From Actinopolyspora xinjiangensis (lineage in GTDB: Bacteria > Actinomycetota > Actinomycetes > Mycobacteriales > Pseudonocardiaceae): a stretch of 64,000 nt of DNA. The notes beneath the pieces were generated by a model that saw only the letters and a program-made list of their open reading frames with translations, was not told the origin of the DNA and did not search any database. Shown piece by piece: positions 46,081 to 55,325 of the stretch (the first letter of the stretch is position 1; every line of letters begins with the position of its first letter). Made by a program: the position numbers and the translations under genes. The DNA lies in NCBI RefSeq assembly GCF_900104475.1, contig NZ_FNJR01000007.1, positions 186,001-250,000 of the forward strand, in the 5' to 3' direction.

Positions 46081-47445
46081 TCACGAGTCGTCGAGCAGCT
46101 CCCGGACGCTTTCGCGCAACGTGCCCGCCACGTCCGGCATGCCCTGGTGAATCCCCTCGCGAACCACCCGCCTGCCGTCTACGACGACCTCCCGCACGTC
46201 CCCGGCACCGGCGGCCAGCACCGCGCCACGCACGGGAACCCCGGCCATGCGCGGGTCGTCCAGCGAGAGCGTCACCAGGTCGGCACGAGCACCGAGCTCG
46301 ATGCTGCCCGCGTCGGGCCAGCCCAGCGCTCGGTGCCCGGTAGCGGTGGCCATCATCGTGAGCTCCTCCGGGGAGAAGTGACCGCGCACCTCGCTGCGCA
46401 GCCGCATCCCGGATTCCACGGCACGGGCCTCGACGAACGGGTCGATCACCGAATGCCCGTCACTGCCCAGCGACAACGGGCACCCGGCCACCGCCAGCTC
46501 GTCGGCGGGGCCTATCCCGTCGGCGAGGTCCGCCTCGGTGGTGGGGCACAGGCACACCCCCGCGCCGCCGCGCCCCAGCCTGGCGACGTCCCCCGCCGCC
46601 AGTCGCGTGGCGTGCACGGCGATGGTGCCGGTGCGCAGGACGCCCTCCTCCTCCAGCAGCTGGGTCGGAGTCCGGCCGTGCACCGCCAGACAGGCGTCGT
46701 TCTCCGCTCGCTGCTCGGACAGGTGAACGTGCAGCGGCACTCCCCTGGTCCGGGCGAACTCCCGCACCACCGGCATGGCGCTTCTGGGAACCGCACGCAC
46801 CGAGTGCAGCGCAGCAGCGGTGATCACGCCTTCGCGCTGCTCGTCGAACTCGCTCACCCGCTCGGCCCACGACTCGGCGGTCCCGTCGGAGAACCTGGTC
46901 TGCACTCCTTCCGCCGGGGGGCCGAACCCACTGCTGAGATAGCAGGTGTCCAGCAGCGTCAGCCTGATCCCCGCGTCGCGGGCGGCCGCCACGAGCGCGG
47001 CGCTCATCGCGTTGGGATCGTCGTAGCGCTGCCCTCCCCGCCCGTGGTGCAGGTAGTGGAACTCGCCGACGGCGGTGAACCCCGCCGAGACCATCTCCGC
47101 GTAGACCCCGCGCGCCAGCCGGTAGTAGCTGTCCGGGTCCAGGCGGTCGGCCACGCGGTACATGTGGTCCCGCCAGGTCCAGAACGTGCCACGCTGGTCC
47201 GCCCCCCTGCCGCGCAGCGCCCGGTGGAAGGCGTGCGAGTGCACGTTGGCAGCACCGGGCAGGGTCAGCCCCCGCAGTCGGCGGGTGTCCGGCGGCGGCT
47301 CGACAGCCGGAGTCACGCCGGTGATCCGCGCACCGTCGGTCTCGATCAGCACGTCAGGGACGGGGCCTTCCGGCAACCACGCCCACTCGCACCAGTAGGA
47401 CATCCGTGTCGGCAGCTCCTCTCCTGTCCCGGGGTCCACCGTCAT
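46081..47445 (-). CDS. hutF: Formimidoylglutamate deiminase
   Basis: 454-residue amidohydrolase converting N-formimino-L-glutamate to N-formyl-L-glutamate and ammonia. Metal ligands in [11 protein letters not shown] near 68, HVHLSEQ near 239, AVHATRL near 275 and [11 protein letters not shown] near 324. ATG 47445 overlaps the stop of the M20 gene (ATGA); a later ATG at 47403 is a weaker alternative. The deiminase route requires a deformylase, for which the M20 neighbour is the only candidate in the operon. Confidence 0.95.
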   Translation of the reverse strand: MTVDPGTGEELPTRMSYWCEWAWLPEGPVPDVLIETDGARITGVTPAVEPPPDTRRLRGLTLPGAANVHSHAFHRALRGRGADQRGTFWTWRDHMYRVADRLDPDSYYRLARGVYAEMVSAGFTAVGEFHYLHHGRGGQRYDDPNAMSAALVAAARDAGIRLTLLDTCYLSSGFGPPAEGVQTRFSDGTAESWAERVSEFDEQREGVITAAALHSVRAVPRSAMPVVREFARTRGVPLHVHLSEQRAENDACLAVHGRTPTQLLEEEGVLRTGTIAVHATRLAAGDVARLGRGGAGVCLCPTTEADLADGIGPADELAVAGCPLSLGSDGHSVIDPFVEARAVESGMRLRSEVRGHFSPEELTMMATATGHRALGWPDAGSIELGARADLVTLSLDDPRMAGVPVRGAVLAAGAGDVREVVVDGRRVVREGIHQGMPDVAGTLRESVRELLDDS

Positions 47446-48641
47446 CGGCTCCACCGCCGCAGCACCGTGGCGAGCGCCTCGGCGCCCGCGTCACAGTCGG
47501 CCGGTTCGGCGTACTCCTCCGGAGCGTGGCTGACGCCGGTCGGGTTGCGCACGAACAACATGCCGGTGGGGATCCGCGCGGCGAGCACCCCGGCGTCGTG
47601 CCCGGCCCCCGTGGGCAGTTCCGGCGCGGCCAGCATCCCGGTGAGCTCGTCGCGCAGCGGCCCGTCGAAGGACACCGTGTCCGAGTAGGACTCCTCGGAC
47701 GAGAGCACCTCGCACCCCTCCTCGACCGCCAGCGCCTCCGCGCGGTACCGGAGTTCCTCGACCATCCCCCTGGTGTCGGCGTCGCTGTGGGCGCGGGCGT
47801 CCAGCCAGAGGTCGACCGAGGCCGCGATCACGTTCGTCCCCGACGGCACTGGCCGGATGCGGCCGACGGTGGCCCTGGCGTCGTCGTAGCGGGCCGCGGT
47901 GCGGCGCGCCTCTGACACCAGCAGGGAGGCGGGCAGCATCGGGTCCCTGCGGTCGTCCAGCGGGGTGGCTCCGGCGTGGTTTCCCTGCCCGGTGAAGCGG
48001 AAGCGCCAGCGCCCGTGGGCGAGGATCGAGGAGGCGACGCCGAGGGGGCGCTGGCGGTGCACCAGCCCCCGGCCCTGTTCCACGTGCAGTTCGACGAACC
48101 TGGCTATCCGAGGAAGGCTGGTCCGGTCCGGTCCGGCGTGCTCCGGATCGACCCCGGCTGCGCGCATCGCCTCGGCCAGACTCGTCCCGGACTCGTCCCG
48201 CAGCCCGAGCGCTCGCTCCGGCGCCACCGTTCCGGTGGCCAGGCCGGACCCCAGGCAAGGAATCCCGAAGCGTCCGCCCTCCTCCTCGGCGAAGACCACC
48301 AGCGCCAGCGGCCGTCGGGGGCGGAACCCCTCGGCACGCAGTCGGTCCACTGCGGATAGGGCGCTGACCACGCCCAGCGGCCCGTCGAACTCGCCCCCGC
48401 CCGGAACGGAGTCGAGGTGACTTCCGGTAGCGACGGCGCCGTCACCGGGAGCGGGCCACCAGGCCCAGATGTTGCCGTTGCCGTCGGGCAGGACCTCCAG
48501 TCCCCGACGGGTGGCCTGTTCGACGAACCACTCCCGCAGCTCGAGTTCGCAATGTTCGAAGACGTGGCGGGAGTAACCACCGCGCTCGCGGTCACGGCCG
48601 ACCCGCCGGATATCGGCCAGCAGTTCACTCGGCGAGGGCAC
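47442..48641 (-). CDS. M20-family amidohydrolase in hut operon
   Basis: 399 residues of the allantoate amidohydrolase/N-carbamoyl-amino-acid hydrolase group. Metal motifs GSHLDSVPGGGEFDGPLGV near 75, AEEEGGRFGIPCLGSG near 118, HVEQGRGL near 190, GNHAGATPLDDR near 221, GAGHDAG near 344. It lies between hutU and hutF, overlapping hutF. No canonical HutG is encoded here, so N-formylglutamate deformylation is the natural guess for its role; allantoate hydrolysis is the annotation by family only. GTG 48641 follows GGAGGGGACGA. Confidence 0.88.
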   Translation of the reverse strand: MPSPSELLADIRRVGRDRERGGYSRHVFEHCELELREWFVEQATRRGLEVLPDGNGNIWAWWPAPGDGAVATGSHLDSVPGGGEFDGPLGVVSALSAVDRLRAEGFRPRRPLALVVFAEEEGGRFGIPCLGSGLATGTVAPERALGLRDESGTSLAEAMRAAGVDPEHAGPDRTSLPRIARFVELHVEQGRGLVHRQRPLGVASSILAHGRWRFRFTGQGNHAGATPLDDRRDPMLPASLLVSEARRTAARYDDARATVGRIRPVPSGTNVIAASVDLWLDARAHSDADTRGMVEELRYRAEALAVEEGCEVLSSEESYSDTVSFDGPLRDELTGMLAAPELPTGAGHDAGVLAARIPTGMLFVRNPTGVSHAPEEYAEPADCDAGAEALATVLRRWSR

Positions 48642-48789
48642 TCGTCCCCTCCGTTCGCTCGGTCCGCACCGGAGCCCTCCTCCGGGCGGAGTTCTCGGAT
48701 GCCGGCCCGGTCCGCTGCGCGATCCCCTCGGGAAACCCGACGGCGGAGCGGATCGGCACCGCGACGACGGCCTCTCGGGAGATCGCGGT

Positions 48790-50445
48790 TCAGCCGAGGC
48801 GCGGAACACGGACCCCGCGCTGGTCGGCCACCTCCCGCGCCCGCTCGTAGCCCGCGTCGACGTGGCGCATCACCCCGATGCCGGGGTCGTTGGTCAACAC
48901 GCGCCGCAGCTTGCGCTCGGCCAGTTCGGAGCCGTCGGCGACGATCACCTGCCCCGCGTGCAGCGACTTCCCGATGCCGACCCCGCCTCCGTTGTGGACC
49001 GACACCCACGTCGCCCCGGAAGCCGTGTTGACCAGGGCGTTGAGCAACGGCCAGTCCGCCACGGCATCGGAACCGTCGGCCATCCCCTCGGTCTCGCGGT
49101 AGGGCGAGGCCACCGATCCGGTGTCCAGGTGGTCCCTGCCCAACACCACGGGAGCCCGCAACTCGCCGGAGGCCACCATCTCGTTGAACCGCACCCCCGC
49201 CAGCTCCCGCTGGCCGTAGCCGAGCCAGCAGATCCGGGCGGGCAGGCCCTGGAACGAGACCCGTTCCCCGGCCATCCTGATCCAGCGGGCCAGGTGCTCG
49301 TCCTCGCCGAACAGCTCCAGGATCGCCCGGTCGGTGGCGGCGATGTCGGCCGGGTCTCCGGACAGCGCCGCCCACCGGAACGGCCCCTTGCCCTCGCAGA
49401 ACTGCGGCCGGATGTAGGCGGGCACGAAACCCGGGTAGTCGAAGGCGCGTTCGCAGCCCGCCGTCCGGGCCTCCCCGCGCAGCGAGTTGCCGTAGTCGAA
49501 CACCTCGGCGCCCGCGTCGAGGAAACCGACCATCGCCTCGACGTGCCGGGCCATGGACTCCCTGGCGCGGGCGGTGAACTCCTCCGGAGCTCGGGCGGCG
49601 TAGTCGGCCCACTCCGCCGTGGAAACCCCCACCGGCAGGTACGACAGCGGGTCGTGCGCCGAGGTCTGGTCGGTGACGATGTCCACCTCGGCCCCGCGCC
49701 GCAGCAGCTCGGGCAGCACCTCGGCCGCGTTGCCGATCACCCCCACCGAACGGGCCTCGCGGCGTTCCCGGGCCGACTCGGCACGTTCGAGCGCGTCGTC
49801 GAGGTCGTCTGCCACCTCGTCGAGATAGCCGTGCCGGACCCTGCGGTGCGCGCGGTCGGCGTCGCACTCCACGACCAGGGCCACCCCCTCGTTCATGGTC
49901 ACCGCCAGCGGCTGGGCGCCTCCCATGCCACCGAGACCGGCCGTGACGGTGAGCGTTCCGGCCAGTGTCCCGCCGAAGCGCTTCGCTGCCACCGCCCCGA
50001 ACGTCTCGTAGGTGCCCTGCAGGATTCCCTGCGTCCCGATGTAGATCCAGGAACCCGCGGTCATCTGGCCGTACATGGTCAGTCCCAGCGAGTCGAGCCT
50101 GCGGAACTCCGGCCAGTTCGACCAGTCCCCCACCAGGTTGGCGTTGGCGATCAGCACCCGGGGCGCCCACTCGTGGGTGCGCACCACACCGACGGGTTTG
50201 CCGGACTGCACCAGCAGGGTCTCGTCCTCGGCCAGCCCGGTCAGCTCGCGCACGATCGCGTCGTAACTGGGCCAGTCGCGGGCGGCCCTGCCGGTACCGC
50301 CGTAGACCACCAGGTCCTCCGGGCGTTCGGCCACCTCGGGGTCCAGGTTGTTGCGCAGCATGCGCAGCGGTGCTTCGGTACTCCAGCTCCGCGCGGTCGG
50401 CTCGGTGCCGCGCTGGGCTCGTACGGTGCGACTTCCGGTTGTCAC
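48790..50445 (-). CDS. hutU: Urocanate hydratase
   Basis: 551 residues. Converts urocanate to imidazolone-5-propionate using bound NAD+ as electrophile. Strongly conserved segments: [53 protein letters not shown] near 185, [14 protein letters not shown] near 395 and [15 protein letters not shown] near 495. The GTG overlaps the hutH stop (GTGA). Followed after 149 bp by the M20 gene. Confidence 0.97.
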   Translation of the reverse strand: MTTGSRTVRAQRGTEPTARSWSTEAPLRMLRNNLDPEVAERPEDLVVYGGTGRAARDWPSYDAIVRELTGLAEDETLLVQSGKPVGVVRTHEWAPRVLIANANLVGDWSNWPEFRRLDSLGLTMYGQMTAGSWIYIGTQGILQGTYETFGAVAAKRFGGTLAGTLTVTAGLGGMGGAQPLAVTMNEGVALVVECDADRAHRRVRHGYLDEVADDLDDALERAESARERREARSVGVIGNAAEVLPELLRRGAEVDIVTDQTSAHDPLSYLPVGVSTAEWADYAARAPEEFTARARESMARHVEAMVGFLDAGAEVFDYGNSLRGEARTAGCERAFDYPGFVPAYIRPQFCEGKGPFRWAALSGDPADIAATDRAILELFGEDEHLARWIRMAGERVSFQGLPARICWLGYGQRELAGVRFNEMVASGELRAPVVLGRDHLDTGSVASPYRETEGMADGSDAVADWPLLNALVNTASGATWVSVHNGGGVGIGKSLHAGQVIVADGSELAERKLRRVLTNDPGIGVMRHVDAGYERAREVADQRGVRVPRLG

Positions 50446-52034
50446 GAGTGACCTCCGAGGACGGGATCGACGTGTTCGGCCGCCACCCGGTGGACCTCAC
50501 CGGAGGCGAGCAGCTGCTCGGCGGCCCGAATCTGGGGGGCGACGTGCTCGTCCGGTCCGGGACCGGACACGTGGGTACGCAGCAGGTCGCGCACGGCCCC
50601 GGTGGCCGGGGCCGCCTCCAACGGCGCGCGCAGGTCGAGCGCGCGGGCGGCGGTCAGCAACTCGACGGCCAGCACCGTGCGCAGCCCGGACACGGCGGTG
50701 CGCAGCTTGCGGGCGGCCGACCAGCCCATGGACACGTGGTCCTCCTGCATCGCGCTGGTCGGAATGGAATCGACCGAGGCGGGGCTCGCCGAGCGCTTGA
50801 GATCGGTGACCACCCCTGCCTGGGTGTAGTGCGCGATCATGTAGCCCGAGTCCACCCCGGGGTCGTCGGCCAGGAAGGCCGGCAGACCCTGCGAGCGGGC
50901 GACGTCGAGCATCCGGTCGGTGCGGCGCTCGGCGATGCTCGCGACGTCGGCCAGCGGGATCGCGAGGAAGTCGAGCGCGTGCGCCAGCGGCGCGCCGTGG
51001 AAGTTGCCGTTGGACTCCACGCGCCCGTCGTCGAGCACCACGGGGTTGTCGATCGCGGCGGCGAGCTCGCGTTCGGCGACGGTGGCGGCGTGCTCGACCG
51101 TGTCGCGCGCGGAACCGTGCACCTGGGGCGAGCAGCGCATCGAGTAGGCGTCCTGCACCCGAGTGCAGTCGGGGCCGCGATGGCTGGCCACCACGGGCGA
51201 GTCGGCGAGCAGGGCGCGCATCCGCGCGGCCGAGCGGGCCTGCCCCGGATGCGGCCGCAGCGCCTGCAGGTCGGCCGCGAACGCGCGGTCGGTGCCCAGC
51301 AGGGCCTCGACGCTCATGGCGGCCGTGACGTCGGCGACGTCGACCAGTTCGGACAGGTCGCGCAGCGCCAGCACCAGCATCCCCAGCATGCCGTCTGTGC
51401 CGTTGGTCAGCGCGAGTCCTTCCTTCTCGGCCAGCGTGACCGGCTGGATACCCGCCTCGGACAGCGCCTCGGCGGCGGGCCTGCGCGCTCCCGACGCGTC
51501 GAACACCTCGCCCTCGCCGGTCAGCGCCAGCGCGACGGCGGCCAGCGGGGCGAGGTCGCCGGAACAGCCCAGCGAACCGTACTCGTGGACCACCGGGACG
51601 ATGCCGGAGTTGAGCAGCGCGGCCAGCGCGTGCGCGGTCTCCGGACGCACCCCGGTGCGCCCGGTGGCCACGGTGTGCAGCCGCAGCAGCATCAGCGCGC
51701 GCACCACCTCCGGCTCCACCGGGTCGCCCGCCCCGGCGGCGTGGGAGCGCACGAACGAGGCCTGCAGCGCTGCCCGGCGTTCCGGCGGGATGTGGCGGAC
51801 GGCCAGCGCACCGAATCCGGTGGAGACACCGTAGGTGGGTTGTTCGGCGGCGGCGAGGGTGTCGATGTGCTTGCGGGTGTCGCCGATGCCCTGCTCGGCC
51901 CCCTCCGAGAGCCGCACGCTCGCACGTCCCCGCGCCACCGCGGCCACCTGTTCGAAGGTGAGCGGTTCGGGGCCCACCTCCGTCGTTCCCGAAACCTGGT
52001 ACTGGGTGGCCGGATGCTCGACGTTGTACCGCAT
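50442..52034 (-). CDS. hutH: Histidine ammonia-lyase
   Basis: 530 residues; first step of histidine degradation (histidine to urocanate and ammonia). The MIO-cofactor loop reads [13 protein letters not shown] near 165, so the cofactor tripeptide is Cys-Ser-Gly instead of the usual Ala-Ser-Gly; the essential Ser and Gly remain. Other family blocks: [11 protein letters not shown] near 69, [16 protein letters not shown] near 225, [14 protein letters not shown] near 300. ATG 52034 is the first with the expected N-terminus; residues before it are non-coding. First gene of the operon, divergent from the IclR gene. Confidence 0.96.
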   Translation of the reverse strand: MRYNVEHPATQYQVSGTTEVGPEPLTFEQVAAVARGRASVRLSEGAEQGIGDTRKHIDTLAAAEQPTYGVSTGFGALAVRHIPPERRAALQASFVRSHAAGAGDPVEPEVVRALMLLRLHTVATGRTGVRPETAHALAALLNSGIVPVVHEYGSLGCSGDLAPLAAVALALTGEGEVFDASGARRPAAEALSEAGIQPVTLAEKEGLALTNGTDGMLGMLVLALRDLSELVDVADVTAAMSVEALLGTDRAFAADLQALRPHPGQARSAARMRALLADSPVVASHRGPDCTRVQDAYSMRCSPQVHGSARDTVEHAATVAERELAAAIDNPVVLDDGRVESNGNFHGAPLAHALDFLAIPLADVASIAERRTDRMLDVARSQGLPAFLADDPGVDSGYMIAHYTQAGVVTDLKRSASPASVDSIPTSAMQEDHVSMGWSAARKLRTAVSGLRTVLAVELLTAARALDLRAPLEAAPATGAVRDLLRTHVSGPGPDEHVAPQIRAAEQLLASGEVHRVAAEHVDPVLGGHS

Positions 52035-52087
52035 GGGTCCATCCCATCGCGGTGGGAGCGCGCCGGAAAGCCGGGATACGGTGTTCG

Positions 52088-52105
52088 TGTCTGGGATTTC
52101 AGACA
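52088..52105. promoter_or_regulatory. Inverted repeat in hutH-iclR spacer
   Basis: TGTCTG-GGATTT-CAGACA, perfect 6-bp arms, 54 bp upstream of hutH and 76 bp upstream of the IclR gene. It is the only clear dyad in the 146-bp spacer and a good candidate operator for the divergent regulator. Confidence 0.6.
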
Positions 52106-52180
52106 TCCCCGTCCGAGTGAGCCGGGTGTGCCGGCCAGGACGCCCGCTCGGCGGGGAGCGGCCGCGTTCGGGGAGGGATC

Positions 52181-53020
52181 TTGGGCTCCAGCAGCGACGT
52201 GCCCGCGCTGCGACGTGGGCTCGCGGTGTTGCGCGTTCTGGCCGCGCGCCCCGGCCCCGTGTCGGCGGCGGTGATCGCGCGGGAGCTGGAGCTGCCGCGC
52301 TCCACGACGTACCACCTGCTCGCGGAGCTGACCGAGGCCGGTTTCGTGACCCACCTGCCGGAGGAGCGGCGCTACGGGCTGGGAGTGGCCAGCTTCGAGC
52401 TGGGCTCGGCATACCTGCGGCACGAACCGCTGGAGCGGCTCGCCGGACCGCTGCTGCGCGAACTGGTCGACCGGGTGGGTGACAACGCGCATCTCGGGGT
52501 GCTGCACGGCAACGAGCTGCTCTACCTGATCAAGGAACGACCCTCCCGACCGCGGACGCTGGTCACCGACGTGGGGGTGCGGCTGCCCGCGCAGCTGACC
52601 GCCTCCGGCAGGGCGATGCTGGCGCACCTGCCGCGCAATCAGGTCCGGGCGCTGTTTCCCAGGGCGGACAGTTTCGTGCTGCGCACGGAGCGGGGGCCGC
52701 GTGATCTTCCGGAGCTGCGACGACTGCTCGCGCGGGAGTACCGGGCGGGCTGGTCGGTGGAGGACGGTCAGATCACCGAGGGGTTCGCCTCGGTGGCGTG
52801 CGCGGCGTTCGACCACGGCGGGCGTCCCACCGCCGCGATCAGCGTCACCATGCGGCACCACTGCGAACCGGTCGAGGCGACCGCGGCGGAGAACGGGCGA
52901 TCCCGTTCACCCTGCGGGGAGAGCTGGCCGGAACTGGCCCGGCTGGTGCGCGCCACCGCCGACGAGCTGACCAACCGGATAGGCGGGCGGACCGGCCGAG
53001 AAGGCAGAGCTCGCGGCTGA
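52181..53020 (+). CDS. IclR-family regulator of the hut operon
   Basis: 279 residues. N-terminal winged helix (about 8-70; SAAVIARELELPRSTTYHLL), effector domain (about 85-255) with LPAQLTASGRAMLAHLP and ITEGFASVACAAFDHGGRP. Divergent from hutH, so it very probably represses or activates histidine degradation in response to a pathway intermediate. The TTG at 52181 has GGAGGG just upstream; the next candidate, GTG at 52199, has none. Confidence 0.92.
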   Translation: MGSSSDVPALRRGLAVLRVLAARPGPVSAAVIARELELPRSTTYHLLAELTEAGFVTHLPEERRYGLGVASFELGSAYLRHEPLERLAGPLLRELVDRVGDNAHLGVLHGNELLYLIKERPSRPRTLVTDVGVRLPAQLTASGRAMLAHLPRNQVRALFPRADSFVLRTERGPRDLPELRRLLAREYRAGWSVEDGQITEGFASVACAAFDHGGRPTAAISVTMRHHCEPVEATAAENGRSRSPCGESWPELARLVRATADELTNRIGGRTGREGRARG

Positions 53021-53292
53021 CGATCGGCCATCCGATCGGCCGACCGGCGCGAGGTGTGGGCACCGACCCGTGCCCCAGCAACGCTGCCGGCGTGCCATCC
53101 GGCTCGTGCGCGACGCCGTGTCAGGCGATGTAGCCGTCCGGCCGGACGAGCGTGGCTCCGCTCGGCGGTAGTCCGTAGGCACCCCGGGGCAGGGGCGGGC
53201 GTCCGGCCACGCGGGCAGGTGAGCCCCGAGGGTGATCCGGGAAGCGATCAGCCGATCGTCGATTCCGGAGCGTTCCGGAACTCGGCAGCGCA

Positions 53293-53628
53293 CTACCGCC
53301 CGTCCTCGGCGAACCGGAATCTCGTCGGAGAGGGTGGGCCGTACCGGTGGCGGTGCCGGAGCAGCAGCGCGAAGTAGCCGATGATGCCCGCGACCGCGAG
53401 AAGGCCCAGTGCCTTCGCCCCCTGACCGGGCAACATCAGGTTGACACCGTTCAGCGCGATCATCAGCCCGAGCAGCAGCTGGTTGCGCCCGGCCGCGCGA
53501 CTCGCGGGTGTACCGCGCCCCCAGGGGAGTACCGCTACCCTGCCGGTCCAGCCCAGGATCCCGAACAACACGGCCACGGCACTGCCGACCCATCCGACCG
53601 CCAGGGAAACGATCAGGAACCAGTCCAT
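53293..53628 (-). CDS. Small membrane protein, array member 1
   Basis: 111 residues with three hydrophobic segments (about 2-27, 47-62, 70-90). It shares with the three upstream genes the order hydrophobic N-terminus, GILGWTGRVAVLPWGRG, a GRNQLLLGLMIALNG block, and a basic HRHRYGPPSP C-terminus. ATG 53628 overlaps the stop of member 2 (TGATG), so the two are translated together. It is the most diverged of the downstream copies and lacks the KRLAG ending. Function unknown. Confidence 0.85.
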   Translation of the reverse strand: MDWFLIVSLAVGWVGSAVAVLFGILGWTGRVAVLPWGRGTPASRAAGRNQLLLGLMIALNGVNLMLPGQGAKALGLLAVAGIIGYFALLLRHRHRYGPPSPTRFRFAEDGR

Positions 53629-53969
53629 CAGCCCGCCAATCGTTTCGAGGAATACCTCTCTCCCGGCCGCGGCCGGGGGCCGTACTTCCGACGGTGCACT
53701 ATCGACAGGACGAGGAAACCGAACATGGTCACCGTCAACAGAGCGATCAGCGGACCGAAACCCGTGCCGGGCACGGCTCCCACGACCCCGTTCACTCCGA
53801 TGATCAGGCCGAGCAGTATCTGGTTCCGGCCGCCCTCCCGGTTCGCCCGGGTCCAACGCGCCCAGGAACTGGCCGAGACCCTACCCATCCAGCCGAGCGC
53901 GCCGTAGATGACGAACATCGCGCCGACCAGCGGCGCGCCCACGAGGAACACGACATCGAAGGAGTCCAT
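53628..53969 (-). CDS. Small membrane protein, array member 2
   Basis: 113 residues, three hydrophobic segments. Contains YGALGWMGRVSASSWARWTR followed by ANREGGRNQ, identical to member 3 over 29 residues, and ends HRRKYGPRPRPGE with a SSKRLAG tail. A 29-codon block is identical to member 3 even at DNA level (53818-53906). Preceded by the AATCTCCAC element 47 bp upstream. Function unknown; the conserved basic loop lies between membrane segments 1 and 2. Confidence 0.87.
   Translation of the reverse strand: MDSFDVVFLVGAPLVGAMFVIYGALGWMGRVSASSWARWTRANREGGRNQILLGLIIGVNGVVGAVPGTGFGPLIALLTVTMFGFLVLSIVHRRKYGPRPRPGERYSSKRLAG
53818..53906. repeat. 89-bp identical block, copy in array member 2
   Basis: Identical base for base to 54347-54435 while the sequences on both sides diverge. 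It encodes the loop between the first two membrane segments. Points to recent gene conversion between neighbours. Confidence 0.92.
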
Positions 53970-54015
53970 GACTCCGGGGTATCAGAGAACGATCGCCACT
54001 GTACCCGCTTCACGA

Positions 54016-54024
54016 AATCTCCAC
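54016..54024 (-). promoter_or_regulatory. Conserved element upstream of array member 2
   Basis: AATCTCCAC on the plus strand (GTGGAGATT in the direction of the gene), 47 bp upstream of the start. The same element occurs 48 bp upstream of members 3 and 4. A GATACC -10-like box follows 33 bp downstream. Confidence 0.6.
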
Positions 54025-54150
54025 GACGGACCAAACCCGGCAGGCGAAGTATCTCCCACCGAAAAGTCCCCCGGGAGCCCCGGAGCCGAACACCATACGG
54101 CCAGACGGCCCGACGGATGGGTACGGATCCGACCGGCAGGAACCAGACCG

Positions 54151-54498
54151 TCACCCGGCCAGGCGCTTCGCCGCGTACGGGGAGAGAGATCCCGGCTGCG
54201 GCCGGGGGCCGTACTTGCGGCGGTGCAGCACCGACAGGGTGGCGAACCCGACCATGGCCACGGAGGCGACGACGGCCAGCGGAAGCGAAACAGGATAAGA
54301 CACCGCTCCCGCGGCCCCGTTCGTCCCGATCAGCAGGCCGAGCAGCATCTGGTTCCGGCCGCCCTCCCGGTTCGCCCGGGTCCAACGCGCCCAGGAACTG
54401 GCCGAGACCCTACCCATCCAGCCGAGCGCGCCGTAAACCATGATCGTCGAACCGCCGAGCAACGCGATCACGAACAGCAGGACATTGAACGACTCCAT
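54151..54498 (-). CDS. Small membrane protein, array member 3
   Basis: 115 residues, three hydrophobic segments. Shares the YGALGWMGRVSASSWARWTR loop with member 2, then QMLLGLLIGTNG and HRRKYGPRPQPG with an AAKRLAG end. Separated from member 2 by 181 bp and has its own copy of the upstream element, so it is probably transcribed from its own promoter. Function unknown. Confidence 0.87.
   Translation of the reverse strand: MESFNVLLFVIALLGGSTIMVYGALGWMGRVSASSWARWTRANREGGRNQMLLGLLIGTNGAAGAVSYPVSLPLAVVASVAMVGFATLSVLHRRKYGPRPQPGSLSPYAAKRLAG
54347..54435. repeat. 89-bp identical block, copy in array member 3
   Basis: Exact match to 53818-53906, in the same position and frame of the gene. Confidence 0.92.
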
Positions 54499-54545
54499 GA
54501 GTCAGCGATACCAAACAACCGGCCCCGTTGTCCGCCGTTTCGCGG

Positions 54546-54554
54546 AATCTCCAC
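54546..54554 (-). promoter_or_regulatory. Conserved element upstream of array member 3
   Basis: AATCTCCAC within CGGAATCTCCACAGCGGA, 48 bp upstream of the start; a GTATCG -10-like box lies about 34 bp after it in the gene direction. Confidence 0.6.
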
Positions 54555-54648
54555 AGCGGATTCCCCAGGACGTCCGAAAGTTCCGCTTCCGCACAGCGCC
54601 CTGGGGCGCGCAGCGCTCGGGAAACGGGAGCCGCCTGGAACCGGTCCG

Positions 54649-55011
54649 CTATTCCACTACGCGCTTCGAGGAATACCGTTCTCCGGGGCGCGGCGGCGGG
54701 CCGTACCGCCCGCGGTCTCGGAGCCCCCGGACCAGACAACCGAGCGCGGCCACGAGAGCGACGGCGGACAACAGCAGCGAGACGATCCCCGACAGCACGG
54801 ATCCGCTCACCGAAAGCACAGAAGCGGAACCACCGGCACCGAGCATGGTGCCCAGCAGAACCAGATTACGACCGCTGTCACGGTTCGCCGAGGTCCCGCG
54901 TTCCCAGGACCCCACAGCGGTCCACTCCGCCCAACCGAGCAGACCGGCGACCACCACCAAGACGCTGCCGGGCAGCAGAAGCACGAGCGCCACGATTTCG
55001 AGCGGATCCAT
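54649..55011 (-). CDS. Small membrane protein, array member 4
   Basis: 120 residues, three hydrophobic segments. Same plan as members 1-3 but more diverged: GLLGWAEWTAVGSWERGTSA, then NRDSGRNLVLLGTMLGAGG, and a C-terminus RYGPPPRPGERYSSKR. The C-terminal tail is nearly that of member 2. It is the first of the array in the direction of transcription and carries its own upstream element. Function unknown. Confidence 0.85.
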   Translation of the reverse strand: MDPLEIVALVLLLPGSVLVVVAGLLGWAEWTAVGSWERGTSANRDSGRNLVLLGTMLGAGGSASVLSVSGSVLSGIVSLLLSAVALVAALGCLVRGLRDRGRYGPPPRPGERYSSKRVVE

Positions 55012-55325
55012 GAGACAGCCTTATCAGAACTCGACAGTCGGCGGGTCCGGCGGCCCGGAATCTCCACAACGGACCCACTCGAACGTCCGAAAGACAGTGC
55101 GCGAAGAGCTCGGCTCCGGCGTCCACGTGCGTCTCGGTCGCACAGCTGTTTCGCGCACTCGGTGCGAGATCGCGCGACGCGCGGAATTACGTCGGCCACC
55201 ACCCCCGGAACCACCACCGACGTCGTGACGCCGACCGGAGGGCCCGCACGGGATCGGGACGCCCGTTCGGCGGAGACCAGGTTCCACCGGACGAGCGCCC
55301 CGATCACCGTAGCGGTGCGGCCCGG
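55012..55325. other. Spacer between the array and the osmoprotectant operon
   Basis: Besides the conserved element no further feature is seen, and no terminator for the osmoprotectant operon is obvious. Confidence 0.4.
55059..55067 (-). promoter_or_regulatory. Conserved element upstream of array member 4
   Basis: AATCTCCAC within CCGGAATCTCCACAACGGAC, 48 bp upstream of the start; a GATAAG -10-like box follows 33 bp later in the gene direction. Confidence 0.6.

Noticed and set aside
48862-50451. Plus-strand frame of about 530 codons opposite hutU
   Set aside because: Antisense shadow of hutU with repetitive His/Pro/Arg/Val composition and no recognisable motifs.
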